A stretch of 64,000 bases of DNA from the NCBI GenBank assembly GCA_964570565.1, contig CAZMYT010000004.1:186001-250000 (forward strand), in the 5' to 3' direction. The notes under the pieces are model-generated. The model searched no databases and was not told the DNA's origin. It was given only the letters and a program-made list of their open reading frames with translations. The stretch is from W0P28-013 sp964570565. Its GTDB lineage: Bacteria; Bacteroidota; Bacteroidia; Bacteroidales; Paludibacteraceae. Below, piece after piece: positions 52,549 to 61,660 of the stretch. A program made the translations under genes and the position numbers. The first letter of the stretch is position 1; every line of letters starts with the position of its first letter.

Positions 52549-53070
52549 TTACCAGCCAAACGCTTCTTGACCGTTCATCCAATGTCCTTGAGCTTTCAAC
52601 ACTTGTTCTATCACATCGCGTCCGCAGCCGTGGCCACCATTTTTGTCGCTCACATAACACGAAATAGCCTTGATTTCTGGTGCTGCATCGGCAGGGCAAA
52701 CGGGTAAACCAGCCAGTTTCATCACTTCGTAATCTGGAATATCATCGCCCATGTACATCACTTCTTCAGCTTTTAGATTGTGCTTGGCGAGGAAATCATT
52801 AAAATCGGTCACTTTATAATGTGAAGCCAAATAAATATCTTGAACGCCCAAATCGGTGAAACGTACACGTATTGCTTCTGTTTTTCCGCCTGTGATGATG
52901 GCAATAGGATACCCTTTTTTTACGGCTAAATGTAGCGCGTAACCATCTTTTATATTAATCATGCGCATCGGTTCGCCATTAGTGGCTAAAGGAATGCAGG
53001 TGGCGGATAAAACGCCATCTACATCAAAAGCAAAGGCTTTGACTTGGGTTAAAGCTTGTTTAAAGTTCAT
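52549..53070 (-). CDS. kdsC: KdsC-like HAD phosphatase
   Basis: A 173-residue HAD hydrolase of the Kdo-8-phosphate phosphatase type, used in lipopolysaccharide core synthesis. Motif 1 is AFDVDGVLS (nucleophile Asp), motif 2 is IAIITGGKTEA, and motif 4 is YMGDDIPDYEVM. It has no cap domain, as in tetrameric KdsC. The C-terminus contains GHGCGRDVIEQVL, the KdsC-specific end. Activity on Kdo-8-P is inferred from the family. Confidence 0.9.
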   Translation of the reverse strand: MNFKQALTQVKAFAFDVDGVLSATCIPLATNGEPMRMINIKDGYALHLAVKKGYPIAIITGGKTEAIRVRFTDLGVQDIYLASHYKVTDFNDFLAKHNLKAEEVMYMGDDIPDYEVMKLAGLPVCPADAAPEIKAISCYVSDKNGGHGCGRDVIEQVLKAQGHWMNGQEAFGW

Positions 53071-53075
53071 AGGTA

Positions 53076-53861
53076 CTATTTAATGGTTTTAGTTTGTTCA
53101 ATCGATTGAGTCAGTTGTTTATAAATGGCTTGCCATTCGGGATGTTGCTCGAGCAACTGCATGTGTTTGCTAATCACCACTTGGTCGCCACGTTGTGCAG
53201 GACCTGTTTGCGATTTACTGGGCGACAGTTCGTTTGCTTTCTCCAACGTTTCAGTAATGAGCGGTGTTAGTAGGTCGAACGGCAAGTGTTGCTCTGCCAA
53301 GAGTTTTTCGGCAATCGCGTATAAGTAATTGGTGAAATTACATGCGAATACACCTGACAAATGTATATATTCTCTCTGTTCGTCGTTAGCTGTGAATACC
53401 TTGTTTGTTATTTGATTTGATATAACTGTCAGTTTATCACTATTTTCTGTTGAATTCCCCGAGATAAAAATGGGTATTTCGGTGAAATCGACTAATTTCT
53501 GTTTTGAGAATGTTTGAAAAGGATATAAAACACCAAAATTGCGCTGTTTTTGAGCAAAAATAGTCATCGGCATGCTGCCAGCGGTGTGTACGTGTAGTCC
53601 TTGTGTTACCGAAACGGTGTTGATAACTTCTGCTAGCACATCGTCTTTTAACGCGTAAATATAGAGATCGGCGGTGGGCACGAGTTCGGCTAAATTCGTG
53701 GTAAATTCCGCATTGAGTTGTTCTGCAAGTGTTTTGGCGGATTGCTCTGTGCGGCTATAAACTTGCACAATGTGCAAGCCACGGCGGTGTAGCGCCAATC
53801 CCAATTGTGTGGCTAAATTACCAGCGCCAATTAATACAATATGTTGCAGAGGTTGGCTCAT
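53076..53861 (-). CDS. Rossmann-fold and DUF2520 protein
   Basis: A 261-residue protein with an N-terminal NADP-binding fold (IVLIGAGNLATQLGLALHRRG), followed by a DUF2520 helical domain (about 125-250), similar in shape to pyrroline-carboxylate reductase. The middle has VHTAGSMPMTIFAQ and YPFQTFSKQ, the stretch recurrent in DUF2520 proteins. A reductase role is plausible but unproven. Its start codon at 53861 overlaps the nitroreductase stop by one base (TGATG). Confidence 0.87.
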   Translation of the reverse strand: MSQPLQHIVLIGAGNLATQLGLALHRRGLHIVQVYSRTEQSAKTLAEQLNAEFTTNLAELVPTADLYIYALKDDVLAEVINTVSVTQGLHVHTAGSMPMTIFAQKQRNFGVLYPFQTFSKQKLVDFTEIPIFISGNSTENSDKLTVISNQITNKVFTANDEQREYIHLSGVFACNFTNYLYAIAEKLLAEQHLPFDLLTPLITETLEKANELSPSKSQTGPAQRGDQVVISKHMQLLEQHPEWQAIYKQLTQSIEQTKTIK

Positions 53862-54388
53862 CAATATTGATTATAGTGAATTTTGTCGTAGGCGAGTTTT
53901 TCTTCGTCGTAAGGCTTGCGCTCTTCGTCCTTATAACCAAGCGTTATCAGGCATAAAACGTGTTTATTATCAGGTATTTGAAGTATGTTTCTAACATATG
54001 CTTCTGAGGTTGTAGTTTCGTTGTAAGTACGATTGTGCACTTGTACCCAACAGCTTCCCAACTCTAAATCGGCGGCTGCCAATTGGATGATGACGGCGGC
54101 AATAGACGCATCTTCGTACCACACATCGCTTTTTTCGGCATCGTAAGCCACCACAATAGCGAGTGGCGCATCTGTCACAAACTTGCTGCCAAATTCTCGA
54201 CACGACGCCAGTTTTACTAACGTATCGCGCTGGTCAACCACTATAAATTCCCAACCATTAGCACGCTTGGAGGCAGGCGACATTAACGCGGTGCGTAAAA
54301 TAGCGTCTATTTTCTCCCTTTCTACTGGCTTATCGAGGTATTTACGAATGCTGCGACGGTTTTTTATAAGGGCTTCAAAGGTTTTCAT
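53861..54388 (-). CDS. Nitroreductase family protein
   Basis: A 175-residue flavin-dependent nitroreductase-fold protein. The N-terminus KNRRSIRKYLDKPVEREKI holds the FMN-contacting Arg/Ser pattern. Further stretches are MSPASKRANGWEFIVVDQ and CLITLGYKDEERKPYDEEK, all typical of the family. The substrate is unknown. It heads a tight operon of six genes on the minus strand. TATCTTTG at 54443-54436 on that strand is the likely -7 element, about 50 bases upstream. Confidence 0.9.
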   Translation of the reverse strand: MKTFEALIKNRRSIRKYLDKPVEREKIDAILRTALMSPASKRANGWEFIVVDQRDTLVKLASCREFGSKFVTDAPLAIVVAYDAEKSDVWYEDASIAAVIIQLAAADLELGSCWVQVHNRTYNETTTSEAYVRNILQIPDNKHVLCLITLGYKDEERKPYDEEKLAYDKIHYNQY

Positions 54389-54435
54389 ACTCAGGTTGTT
54401 TGTAGGATTTGTTTACATCCAATCGTTTCAAGCTA

Positions 54436-54443
54436 CAAAGATA
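54436..54443 (-). promoter_or_regulatory. Candidate -7 element for the nitroreductase-nlpC operon
   Basis: Reads TATCTTTG on the minus strand, 48 bases before the ATG. No -33 box is at the normal spacing. Confidence 0.45.
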
Positions 54444-54588
54444 CAAATTTACCCGTAAATATGGCGAATCAATTTTTACTATTTAGACTTTTTTGTAACT
54501 ACCTGCGTTGAATTGGTTACTTGCAAAATTATTTTAGAAACGTTATAATTTTTTTACTGATTTGTTTCTTGAATTTAGTTTTAATGAT

Positions 54589-54596
54589 TACTTTTG
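54589..54596 (+). promoter_or_regulatory. Candidate -7 element for the FG-GAP protein gene
   Basis: TACTTTTG, 34 bases before the ATG at 54630. CTTG lies 17 bases and TTTG 24 bases upstream; neither is at the usual 19-21. Confidence 0.4.
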
Positions 54597-54629
54597 CTAA
54601 AGGATTTTAAGAATTAAAAAATAAATAAC

Positions 54630-56633
54630 ATGATGAGAAAAATTGTATTATTGTTAGTGACAATAAATCTATTCACATTATCCTATTCTCAAATTAATTT
54701 TACCAAAGTGAGACAAGACGTTGAATCAGATTTAAAAGTTGTGGATATTGGTGATATTAACAATGATGGTTTAGACGATGTTATCGTTGGCGCTGGTTAT
54801 ATGTTTGATAATATAAATAGTTATAACCTTTTAGTCTATTATCAGAACACGGATGGTACTTTAAAAAATCCGATTAAAGTCAAATATCCTGATTCATACC
54901 CTGGACTTCAAGCAATTGATATTGCTGATTTAAATAATGATACTCTTTATGATGTCGTGATTTCTTATGGTGACTCGATTGGTATATTTTTTCAGAATCA
55001 ACTAGGAAATTTAGAACCAATAAAATCATATTACAGTGGTAAAAAAGTTGATGGTCTTAAAACAGGAGACCTTAATAATGATGGTTTGAAAGATATTGCG
55101 GCGTGTCATTGGCGTGATAACTACATACGAGTATTTTTTCAAGCGGCAACGGGTACTTTTCAGATTAAAGATGTAAAAATGCGAACAGCCGGGTATGATG
55201 AATTAGATATTGCAGACATGAACAATGATGGTTTGGATGATATTGTCTTTATGCCAGGTCAATTGGGTCATTCCTCCTTACAAATATTATATCAAGATGT
55301 TTCATTGGGTATAACTGATTCTGTTTATTTTTATAAAATCCCTAGTGGTTATGGTGGTCTATTTCAAGGAATAGGGTTAGGCGATTTAAATAATGATGGT
55401 TTAGTCGATGTGGCTGGCTCACAATATGATAAAACTATTTTGTTATTTCAGTCGAAGGATAATACAATAGGTGATAGTATTCTTGTAATAGGACCTAGCA
55501 CTTATGCTGTTGATATAGCAGATATGAATTGTGATGGTATAAATGATATCATTGCTCAAAATATTATATATTACAGAAACAGTGTAAATAATCAATATCT
55601 TGGGATGTCCAGTGGCTCATATAGCAATTTTAATCCATATAGTTTGGCTATAGGGGATATTAACCACGACCACAGGTTAGATATAGTATCTGTTGGGGGG
55701 TCCTATGTTGATTTGTTATACAATACCACAAAGCCAATAAATTTCGTTGATATAGATACGGCTATTATTAATTTAAATATCAAGATTGATACAATTACAA
55801 GCAATAATTCTTACCAAGTTATAGACATTGATTCTACAAGCGATTGTCATATAAAAAACATATACAATTTTCAGGTAAGGACTATAAATAAATATGAAAA
55901 GCATGTCGCGGATTCTGCATTTATTAGATATGGTTCGCTTTGTGATAATGAATATAAAGATACTGTATTAGTGAGCTTTGATTATACCTTAAAGTCAATA
56001 ATTAGTTCCGATACCGTTAAGACATTAAGTTCAGCAGATACTATAGTTTATAATAATCGTTTTAGTAGTTCCTTTATTCAGAATGACACCATAGATTTGT
56101 GGACTGAATTAGAAGTTGATACATTAAGATTAGAAGATATTACGATGTCGAATGATACTGTATTTATGCAAGTTGATTCTGTGGAAGTAACAAATAGGAG
56201 ATTATTTGTAAAATTATTAGATTCCTATTTTTATATATTCGAAGGAATTAAGTGTGGCGAACAACATTTTGATACAACGTTGGTATATACCAACGAAAAA
56301 GTGGATGTGAAGTTAATATTTACTGATACATTATTAATTTCAAGTTCGGTTGAGATATATCCCGCAGGAACATTTGTTACCGAAAATATTGTGCAAGATT
56401 TTCTTATTTATCCTAATCCAGCTCATCACTTCTTAAAAATTTCGTTTTTAGATCAGAATTTGAATAAAGGAGAATTTCGGATAATTAATCTATCGGGACA
56501 AATAGAGATGATAGAATCTTTTAATAATAAGAATGAGCTCAATATAGACTTGTCAAAAATTAATGTTGGTCTTCATTTTGTTGAAGTTTTGATAGATAAT
56601 AAAAAGATGAAGGGTAGGTTTATAAAATATTAA
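54630..56633 (+). CDS. Secreted FG-GAP/VCBS-repeat protein with T9SS type A sorting domain
   Basis: A 667-residue exported protein (signal about 1-20). Residues about 35-370 form a beta-propeller with seven calcium-binding-like D-x-N/D-x-D-G/x-x-D loops (for example DINNDGLDD, DLNNDGLKD, DMNNDGLDD, DMNCDGIND). Residues about 375-580 form an unrecognised region rich in DTxxL/Ser pairs. The C-terminal 75 residues begin with FLIYPNPAHHFLKISF and end GRFIKY, the pattern of a type IX secretion sorting domain. It is therefore a surface or extracellular cargo, perhaps binding or adhesive. A terminator follows. Confidence 0.85.
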   Translation: MMRKIVLLLVTINLFTLSYSQINFTKVRQDVESDLKVVDIGDINNDGLDDVIVGAGYMFDNINSYNLLVYYQNTDGTLKNPIKVKYPDSYPGLQAIDIADLNNDTLYDVVISYGDSIGIFFQNQLGNLEPIKSYYSGKKVDGLKTGDLNNDGLKDIAACHWRDNYIRVFFQAATGTFQIKDVKMRTAGYDELDIADMNNDGLDDIVFMPGQLGHSSLQILYQDVSLGITDSVYFYKIPSGYGGLFQGIGLGDLNNDGLVDVAGSQYDKTILLFQSKDNTIGDSILVIGPSTYAVDIADMNCDGINDIIAQNIIYYRNSVNNQYLGMSSGSYSNFNPYSLAIGDINHDHRLDIVSVGGSYVDLLYNTTKPINFVDIDTAIINLNIKIDTITSNNSYQVIDIDSTSDCHIKNIYNFQVRTINKYEKHVADSAFIRYGSLCDNEYKDTVLVSFDYTLKSIISSDTVKTLSSADTIVYNNRFSSSFIQNDTIDLWTELEVDTLRLEDITMSNDTVFMQVDSVEVTNRRLFVKLLDSYFYIFEGIKCGEQHFDTTLVYTNEKVDVKLIFTDTLLISSSVEIYPAGTFVTENIVQDFLIYPNPAHHFLKISFLDQNLNKGEFRIINLSGQIEMIESFNNKNELNIDLSKINVGLHFVEVLIDNKKMKGRFIKY

Positions 56634-56689
56634 CGAGCCCTAAGATTTGTTACAAAATAATTAACGCCGTTTTAATATTTAATAATTTC

Positions 56690-56719
56690 AAAAAGCGACT
56701 TGTTGGGGTCGCTTTTTTT
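56690..56719 (+). terminator. Terminator after the FG-GAP protein gene
   Basis: A 10-bp stem, AAAAAGCGAC (56690-56699) with GTCGCTTTTT (56708-56717), and an 8-base loop, followed by further T residues. Confidence 0.8.
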
Positions 56720-56777
56720 ATTACAAAATTGTATAAACCACTAGAAAAGAAGTTGTTGTAGTGTTTGGTGAATTAAT

Positions 56778-56815
56778 AAAGAATGGTTAGCATCCCAAGG
56801 AGCTAACCATTCTTT
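56778..56815. terminator. Second strong hairpin, downstream of tRNA-Gln
   Basis: A 14-bp perfect stem, 56778-56791 with 56802-56815, and a 10-base loop, with A and T runs on both sides. It fits termination of the minus-strand tRNA transcript. Confidence 0.75.
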
Positions 56816-56887
56816 TTAATACACATCAAAAAAGTTGACACGATTTTTTGTGGTGTTTTTAGCTAAACCCACTGTTCATCGCTGTTG

Positions 56888-56958
56888 TTGCCTCACAAGG
56901 ACTCGAACCCTGACATACAGAACCAGAATCTGCTGTGCTACCATTACACAATGAGGCA
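56888..56958 (-). tRNA. tRNA-Gln (anticodon CTG)
   Basis: On the minus strand the sequence folds as a cloverleaf. The acceptor stem is TGCCTCA/TGAGGCA, the D arm GTG...CAC with TAATGGTAG in the loop, the anticodon stem GCAGA/TCTGT with loop TTCTGGT (anticodon CTG), and the T arm CAGGG-TTCGAGT-CCTTG. The discriminator is A and the following bases are CAA, so CCA is not encoded. It stands alone between the T9SS cargo gene and the nfeD gene. Confidence 0.92.
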
Positions 56959-57040
56959 ATGCTGATTTGCGCTTGCAAAATTATAAATTATTTTTTGAAC
57001 CAGATACTAATTGGGGCATTTTTTATGACCCAATGCGGTA

Positions 57041-58405
57041 TTAATTGTCGGTTGGTACTACATAAACTTGTCCCGTTTCGTAGCGAATTACCTTGATATG
57101 AGCTCCTTTGCTAATAAATGCGCCATTGTCGGCTACGGCATCGTAGCGTTTGCCATCTACTTCTACTTTGCCCGAAGGGCGTAAATCGGTGGTAGTGGTG
57201 CCATTTTTACCCACCAAGGTGAGTTGTTCCGTGGGCACGCCTACAAATCCAGAAGCGGTTTCTTGGGTGGCTTCTAACGCCAATTTGCGGAAAATGCCTT
57301 TTGTGCCAATTTTCCAAGTGAAGTAGATTATCGCCACAAAGCCGAGTAATAAACCGAGCATCACGGTAAAGAGCGAGCGACCGATTTGTCCTGTTGGTAC
57401 GTTTTCAAAGTTAAAGTTCACATTATCGATCATACTCATGGTTAAACCCAAAATGACGAGTACAATACCGCTAACACCAGCCACGCCAAAACCCGGAATG
57501 ACAAAGATTTCTAAAATAATCAGAATCACACCAATAGCAAATAGAATAATTTCCCAACTGGCAGCTAATCCGTCGATATAAAGTGGCGCAAAGTAGAGTA
57601 TAGCTGCCACCACTGCTGCAGCTAGCGGAAATCCAATGCCTGGCGTTTGTAATTCAAAATAGATGCCGCCAATAATCAGCATAATCAGGATACTCTGTAA
57701 AAACGTGTTGGTTAAAATCCCTTTTAAACTATCCAACGTGCTTGGTTCGTACACCTGTAGCGTATAAGTGCCCGCCGCGTAACCCGCTTGCGTCAAAACG
57801 GCTTCAATGTTTTCAGCCGCGCCTTCGCAATAGCCGTGTTTCATGGCTTCTTCGGTGGTAAATGTGAGCGTTTTGCCCGAATCGATGAGATTTGGAATCA
57901 CTGTGCGGTCGTCCACCATGGCTTCAGCAATGAGTGGTTCTCGTTTCCAATTGCCCAACGAATCTTTACCTTGTGCTTCGGCGGTGGAACGCATCGTAGC
58001 GCGCATGTACGATTGGTATTTGTCGGGCATCTGTTGTCCGTCTGTGCCGTTTACAACCGTGGCAGCACCAAAACTAGCGCCTGGTCGCATATAAATTTGG
58101 TCGCAAGCAATGGAAATTAAAGCACCGGCTGAGGCAGCGTTATTATCAATAAAGGCGATGACGGGGATTTTTGAATTCAAAATGGTGGTTCTGATGCTAT
58201 CGGCATAAACCACTTCGCCACCGTAGGTATTCAGGTTGATAAGAATTGCATCGGCTTTCAATTGAGCTGCTTCTGCAAATCCTTGTTTGGTGTAAATCCA
58301 AGTTTTACTGTTGATATCGTCGCGAATATCAATCTGATAAATGGTGGTTGCTTGCGTCACAACGAGTGTAACGAGCAGTGATAAAAGCGTTAATACGTAT
58401 TTCAT
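57041..58405 (-). CDS. NfeD-like membrane serine protease
   Basis: A 454-residue protein of the long NfeD type. The signal/anchor is at the N-terminus, followed by a ClpP-class serine protease domain (about 20-215) with the nucleophile-region NAASAGALISIACD. Four to five transmembrane segments follow (about 230-365), then a C-terminal OB-fold NfeD domain (about 380-454, with SGKVEVDGKRYDAVADNG). Homologues act with stomatin-like proteins in membrane quality control. It lies 46 bases after the ABC ATPase gene on the same strand. Confidence 0.92.
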   Translation of the reverse strand: MKYVLTLLSLLVTLVVTQATTIYQIDIRDDINSKTWIYTKQGFAEAAQLKADAILINLNTYGGEVVYADSIRTTILNSKIPVIAFIDNNAASAGALISIACDQIYMRPGASFGAATVVNGTDGQQMPDKYQSYMRATMRSTAEAQGKDSLGNWKREPLIAEAMVDDRTVIPNLIDSGKTLTFTTEEAMKHGYCEGAAENIEAVLTQAGYAAGTYTLQVYEPSTLDSLKGILTNTFLQSILIMLIIGGIYFELQTPGIGFPLAAAVVAAILYFAPLYIDGLAASWEIILFAIGVILIILEIFVIPGFGVAGVSGIVLVILGLTMSMIDNVNFNFENVPTGQIGRSLFTVMLGLLLGFVAIIYFTWKIGTKGIFRKLALEATQETASGFVGVPTEQLTLVGKNGTTTTDLRPSGKVEVDGKRYDAVADNGAFISKGAHIKVIRYETGQVYVVPTDN

Positions 58406-58451
58406 AATCAGTGTTTTTTTTATTTTTAAAGCGGTGTTTAAATAACAGCAC

Positions 58452-59402
58452 TTAATCCATGAGTATTTTTAGAATTTCTTCAATCGAATGAACATCGGTA
58501 TTATGTAGACGAAATACGCCACCGTGCGCTTCAATGGTAATAGATGCTGATTCGGAAAGCTGAATGCCACAGCGAAGTAGCGCCCGTTGTAGCCATAATG
58601 TAGCTGGTTTTTCGCCAATCACGTTGACGTGTAACGGACCTACCAAATGGTTGATTTTACAATGACCGTCGTTTTCGTCGAATTGAAACGAGTGACTACC
58701 GAACGCTTCCTGGAATTTACCAGTGAGCATCAAATCTTCAGGTATGCCAACTTCTACGCCATTCGGATTCATCAGCCAAATTTTATCAGCCATTTGCAAC
58801 GCTAAATCGAGTTCATGTGTCGATAGAATAAAAGTTTTCTGCGTATTCACCGATAAACGGCGTAACAATAGCATGATTTCCACACGATTCGGTAAGTCGA
58901 GATGCGCCGTAGGTTCATCAAGCAATACGAGTGGCGTATCTTGTGCCAATGCTTTGGCAATCACTGCCCGTTGCTTTTCGCCATCGCTTATTTCGTTCAA
59001 ATAACAGTGTGTTTTGTGTGTTAAGTTCACTTGGTTTATCGATTCTGCTATTTTCGCTTCGTCCGTATCCGAGAGGCTTCCAGCCCAATTAGTGTAAGGA
59101 AATCGTCCTAAAGCGACCAAATCGTGAACGGTTAAATTCTCGGTATCAATCGAGTCGGTCAGTACCAATGAGAAAAGGGTAGAACGTTCGTAATTACTCA
59201 GTTTCTGTACCGATTTGCCTTGTATGGTAATGTCGCCTTTGAGTGGCTTTTGTAGGCCTGCTAACGTGCGTAATAACGTACTTTTACCACAGCCATTGGT
59301 GCCTGTAAGACAAATCAAATCGCGTGCATTGGCATGCAAATTCAAGTCACTTTGTACCGAGCGACGTCCGTATCCTATATGTAAATTAGTTGTTCTAAGC
59401 AT
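58452..59402 (-). CDS. Iron/cobalamin-type ABC importer ATPase
   Basis: A 316-residue ABC ATPase of the FecE/BtuD type: Walker A GTNGCGKSTLL near 35, signature ISDGEKQRAVIAKALAQ near 138 (with ISDGE for LSGGQ), Walker B VLLDEPTAHLD, and a switch His in STHELDLALQ. The last about 65 residues (from INHLVGPLHVNVIGEKP) form an extra domain beyond the standard length. It completes an importer with the two upstream genes. Confidence 0.9.
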   Translation of the reverse strand: MLRTTNLHIGYGRRSVQSDLNLHANARDLICLTGTNGCGKSTLLRTLAGLQKPLKGDITIQGKSVQKLSNYERSTLFSLVLTDSIDTENLTVHDLVALGRFPYTNWAGSLSDTDEAKIAESINQVNLTHKTHCYLNEISDGEKQRAVIAKALAQDTPLVLLDEPTAHLDLPNRVEIMLLLRRLSVNTQKTFILSTHELDLALQMADKIWLMNPNGVEVGIPEDLMLTGKFQEAFGSHSFQFDENDGHCKINHLVGPLHVNVIGEKPATLWLQRALLRCGIQLSESASITIEAHGGVFRLHNTDVHSIEEILKILMD

Positions 59403-59410
59403 GTTATTGG

Positions 59411-60409
59411 TTAGCTATTGCTTTTCTTTTTTAAAATAATCCAAATAATAATCGGAGCACCGACTAAAGCACTAATGGCGTTTATCGGTAAAGTATAACC
59501 ATCGGCAGGTAATTGTGTTGCCAAATCGCACAACAAGAGCAATGAGGCGCCGCACAACATGGTTCCTGGTAGTGTTATACGATGATCGGATGTGCGGAAT
59601 AGTCCACGCACTAAATGCGGCACAGCCATGCCGATGAACGCTATGGGACCAGTAAAAGCGGTGGTTGTTCCGGCTAATAAGGCTACGGCAATGATAATGA
59701 GAAAACGGGTTCGTACAATGCTAATACCTAATCCTTGTGCGTAATTTTCGCCTAATAACAAGCCATTTAATGATTTTTGGATGGTTAACGCTAATAACAA
59801 GCCAACAGCAACGAGCGGCAGCATGACTTGCATGTAAGTCCAACTAACAGCCGAAAGGCTACCAAATGTCCAAACCACAAACAATTTGAGCGAATCAGGA
59901 TTGCTGCTGTTTTGTAAGATAGTAACCAGCGAACCAGCTATTTGACCAAACATGATGCCCACAATTAAAAGCGACACGGCTTGGCGTACGCGAAATGAAA
60001 TACCCAAAACTAATAGCAAAACTAAAACGCCACCTAAAATGGCTGAAATAACGAGTCCCCAGCCACTTTGTATAAAAGCGATGGGAAGAAATGAACTTCC
60101 TAACAAAAAAATGGCCACACCTAAACTCGCTCCAGAACTCACACCTAACACGTAAGGACCAGCCAATGGATTACGAAAAAGTGTTTGCATCAATAAACCT
60201 GCCACCGAAATAGAAGCGCCTGTAATAATCGCCGTTAATGCTTTTGGTAGTCGAAAATTGACAATAATTTCGTGATAAATAGGGTTGTCGGATAGCAATG
60301 CTTCGAGTGGTAATCGTACACTGCCAAAAGCAATATCCAAGAGGAAGAGCGCTGCGGTGAGTAAAATTAACCCAACAAAAAGGAGTGTATTTTTAGGTAA
60401 TGTGTTCAC
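59411..60409 (-). CDS. FecCD-family ABC importer permease
   Basis: A 332-residue inner-membrane protein with about ten hydrophobic segments and the FecCD motifs: FRLPKALTAIITGASISVAGLLMQ at the N-terminus (the coupling-helix region), GPYVLGVSSGASLG, and FIGMAVPHLVRGLF toward the C-terminus. It forms the channel for siderophore, haem or cobalamin. It lies eight bases before the ATPase gene. Confidence 0.94.
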   Translation of the reverse strand: MNTLPKNTLLFVGLILLTAALFLLDIAFGSVRLPLEALLSDNPIYHEIIVNFRLPKALTAIITGASISVAGLLMQTLFRNPLAGPYVLGVSSGASLGVAIFLLGSSFLPIAFIQSGWGLVISAILGGVLVLLLVLGISFRVRQAVSLLIVGIMFGQIAGSLVTILQNSSNPDSLKLFVVWTFGSLSAVSWTYMQVMLPLVAVGLLLALTIQKSLNGLLLGENYAQGLGISIVRTRFLIIIAVALLAGTTTAFTGPIAFIGMAVPHLVRGLFRTSDHRITLPGTMLCGASLLLLCDLATQLPADGYTLPINAISALVGAPIIIWIILKKKSNS

Positions 60410-60428
60410 AAATACAAGTATTAGTAGT

Positions 60429-61556
60429 TTATTTTAAACGTATTAAGTAGATAGGCGTGTAATTTGACAATAATTCAGGATGTAAGGCCCATATCACATC
60501 TTTTAAAACTAAATCGGGATGTACCACGGCACTTTCCCAAAAATCATTAGCGCCACTTGGCTTGGTACGTGCCCAAAAACCATAAACATTTCCTTTCTGA
60601 GCCGAACTAAAAAGTTGGTGGCGTTCGTCCATCTTGAGGAGTTCTGGTAAACTGGCCACAGGCGCATTTAACCACACATCCGCTTTTGAAAATTGGTTTA
60701 ATACCGTTTCAAAATTGAGTGGTAAACTGCCAGAAGTTGTATCGTTAGCATAAAAATAATCGGCTCCAGCATCCACAAAAAGACGCCCCATATAACTTTG
60801 TCCACCAGGCATATACCACGTTCCTTTAAAGTTACCACCAGCCAAAATAGTTGGTTTTTGTTGGACTGCTTGTGCTACTTTTTTCGCCGCATTATAACGT
60901 TCGGCCATGGCATCAAATAGTTGACAAGCTTCCGCCTCTTTGTTGTAGAAAGCAGCCACGAATTTAATCCATTCTGCGCGTCCAAGTAACGATTGTTCAG
61001 TCCATTCATTATTGAACAGCAACGGAATGCCAGCCGTTGCTAAATGTTTCGCATTATCATCTTGCTGGTTATAACTCGCTAACATCAACGCATCAGGTTT
61101 CAGCATCAATAGACGTTCTACATTGGTATTAAAGGCATCGCCTAGACTTGTGATTTTTCCTTGTGTATAAGCTGCCGTAATGGTTTCATTATAAATCAAT
61201 TCGGGTGTGCATACTCCAGTTACGGTTTGAAGTTCGTTTAATACTGCAAGAAATTCAAAATGAGTGCATGAGGTCACGGCTAATTTGGTAAGTGGTACAC
61301 GTACTGTTTGTGAGGCATCAGGCGTTTGTGTGTTCTTGTCAGTTACCAAATAGTAGGTGGAAAGAATTTTGCCTTTTTGCCAAGGATTAAAAACGGTGAT
61401 ACGTTTGTAATGCGGGAAATAATCCAGTTTAAATCCAGTGGCGTAAGTAATGGTTAAGGTAGAATCGGGAGTTTGTTCGTCGGTAGTTTGTTGAGCTGTT
61501 CGCCCACAACTACAAGCAATCATAACCACTAGGAGGTAAAAAAATAGTTTTTGCAT
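60429..61556 (-). CDS. Iron/cobalamin-type substrate-binding lipoprotein
   Basis: A 375-residue lipoprotein (signal MQKLFFYLLVVMIAC; the start at 61556 is chosen because the longer frame adds eight residues before the signal). It has a two-lobed BtuF/FhuD-type fold: GKITSLGDAFNTNVERLLMLKPDALML is the diagnostic loop, and AGIPLLFNNEW and AGADYFYANDT follow. Ligand identity (haem, siderophore or B12) is not visible. No TonB receptor gene is adjacent. It is followed 19 bases later by the permease gene. Confidence 0.92.
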   Translation of the reverse strand: MQKLFFYLLVVMIACSCGRTAQQTTDEQTPDSTLTITYATGFKLDYFPHYKRITVFNPWQKGKILSTYYLVTDKNTQTPDASQTVRVPLTKLAVTSCTHFEFLAVLNELQTVTGVCTPELIYNETITAAYTQGKITSLGDAFNTNVERLLMLKPDALMLASYNQQDDNAKHLATAGIPLLFNNEWTEQSLLGRAEWIKFVAAFYNKEAEACQLFDAMAERYNAAKKVAQAVQQKPTILAGGNFKGTWYMPGGQSYMGRLFVDAGADYFYANDTTSGSLPLNFETVLNQFSKADVWLNAPVASLPELLKMDERHQLFSSAQKGNVYGFWARTKPSGANDFWESAVVHPDLVLKDVIWALHPELLSNYTPIYLIRLK

Positions 61557-61607
61557 GACCAAAATTCGTTTGTCTGGCAAAGATAACCATAAAATAGCAA
61601 AATAGAA

Positions 61608-61641
61608 AAAAAAGACGCAACTAGTTAGTTACGTCTTTTTT
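61608..61641 (-). terminator. Terminator after nadC
   Basis: A 10-bp stem, AAAAAAGACG (61608-61617) with CGTCTTTTTT (61632-61641), with an inner AACT/AGTT pairing. It lies downstream of nadC on the minus strand. Confidence 0.75.
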
Positions 61642-61660
61642 ATATTCTGATGCAGTTTTC

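Noticed and set aside
57788..58120. Plus-strand frame of 110 codons over nfeD
   Set aside because: It is antisense to a well-supported protease gene, with no start context or conserved motif.
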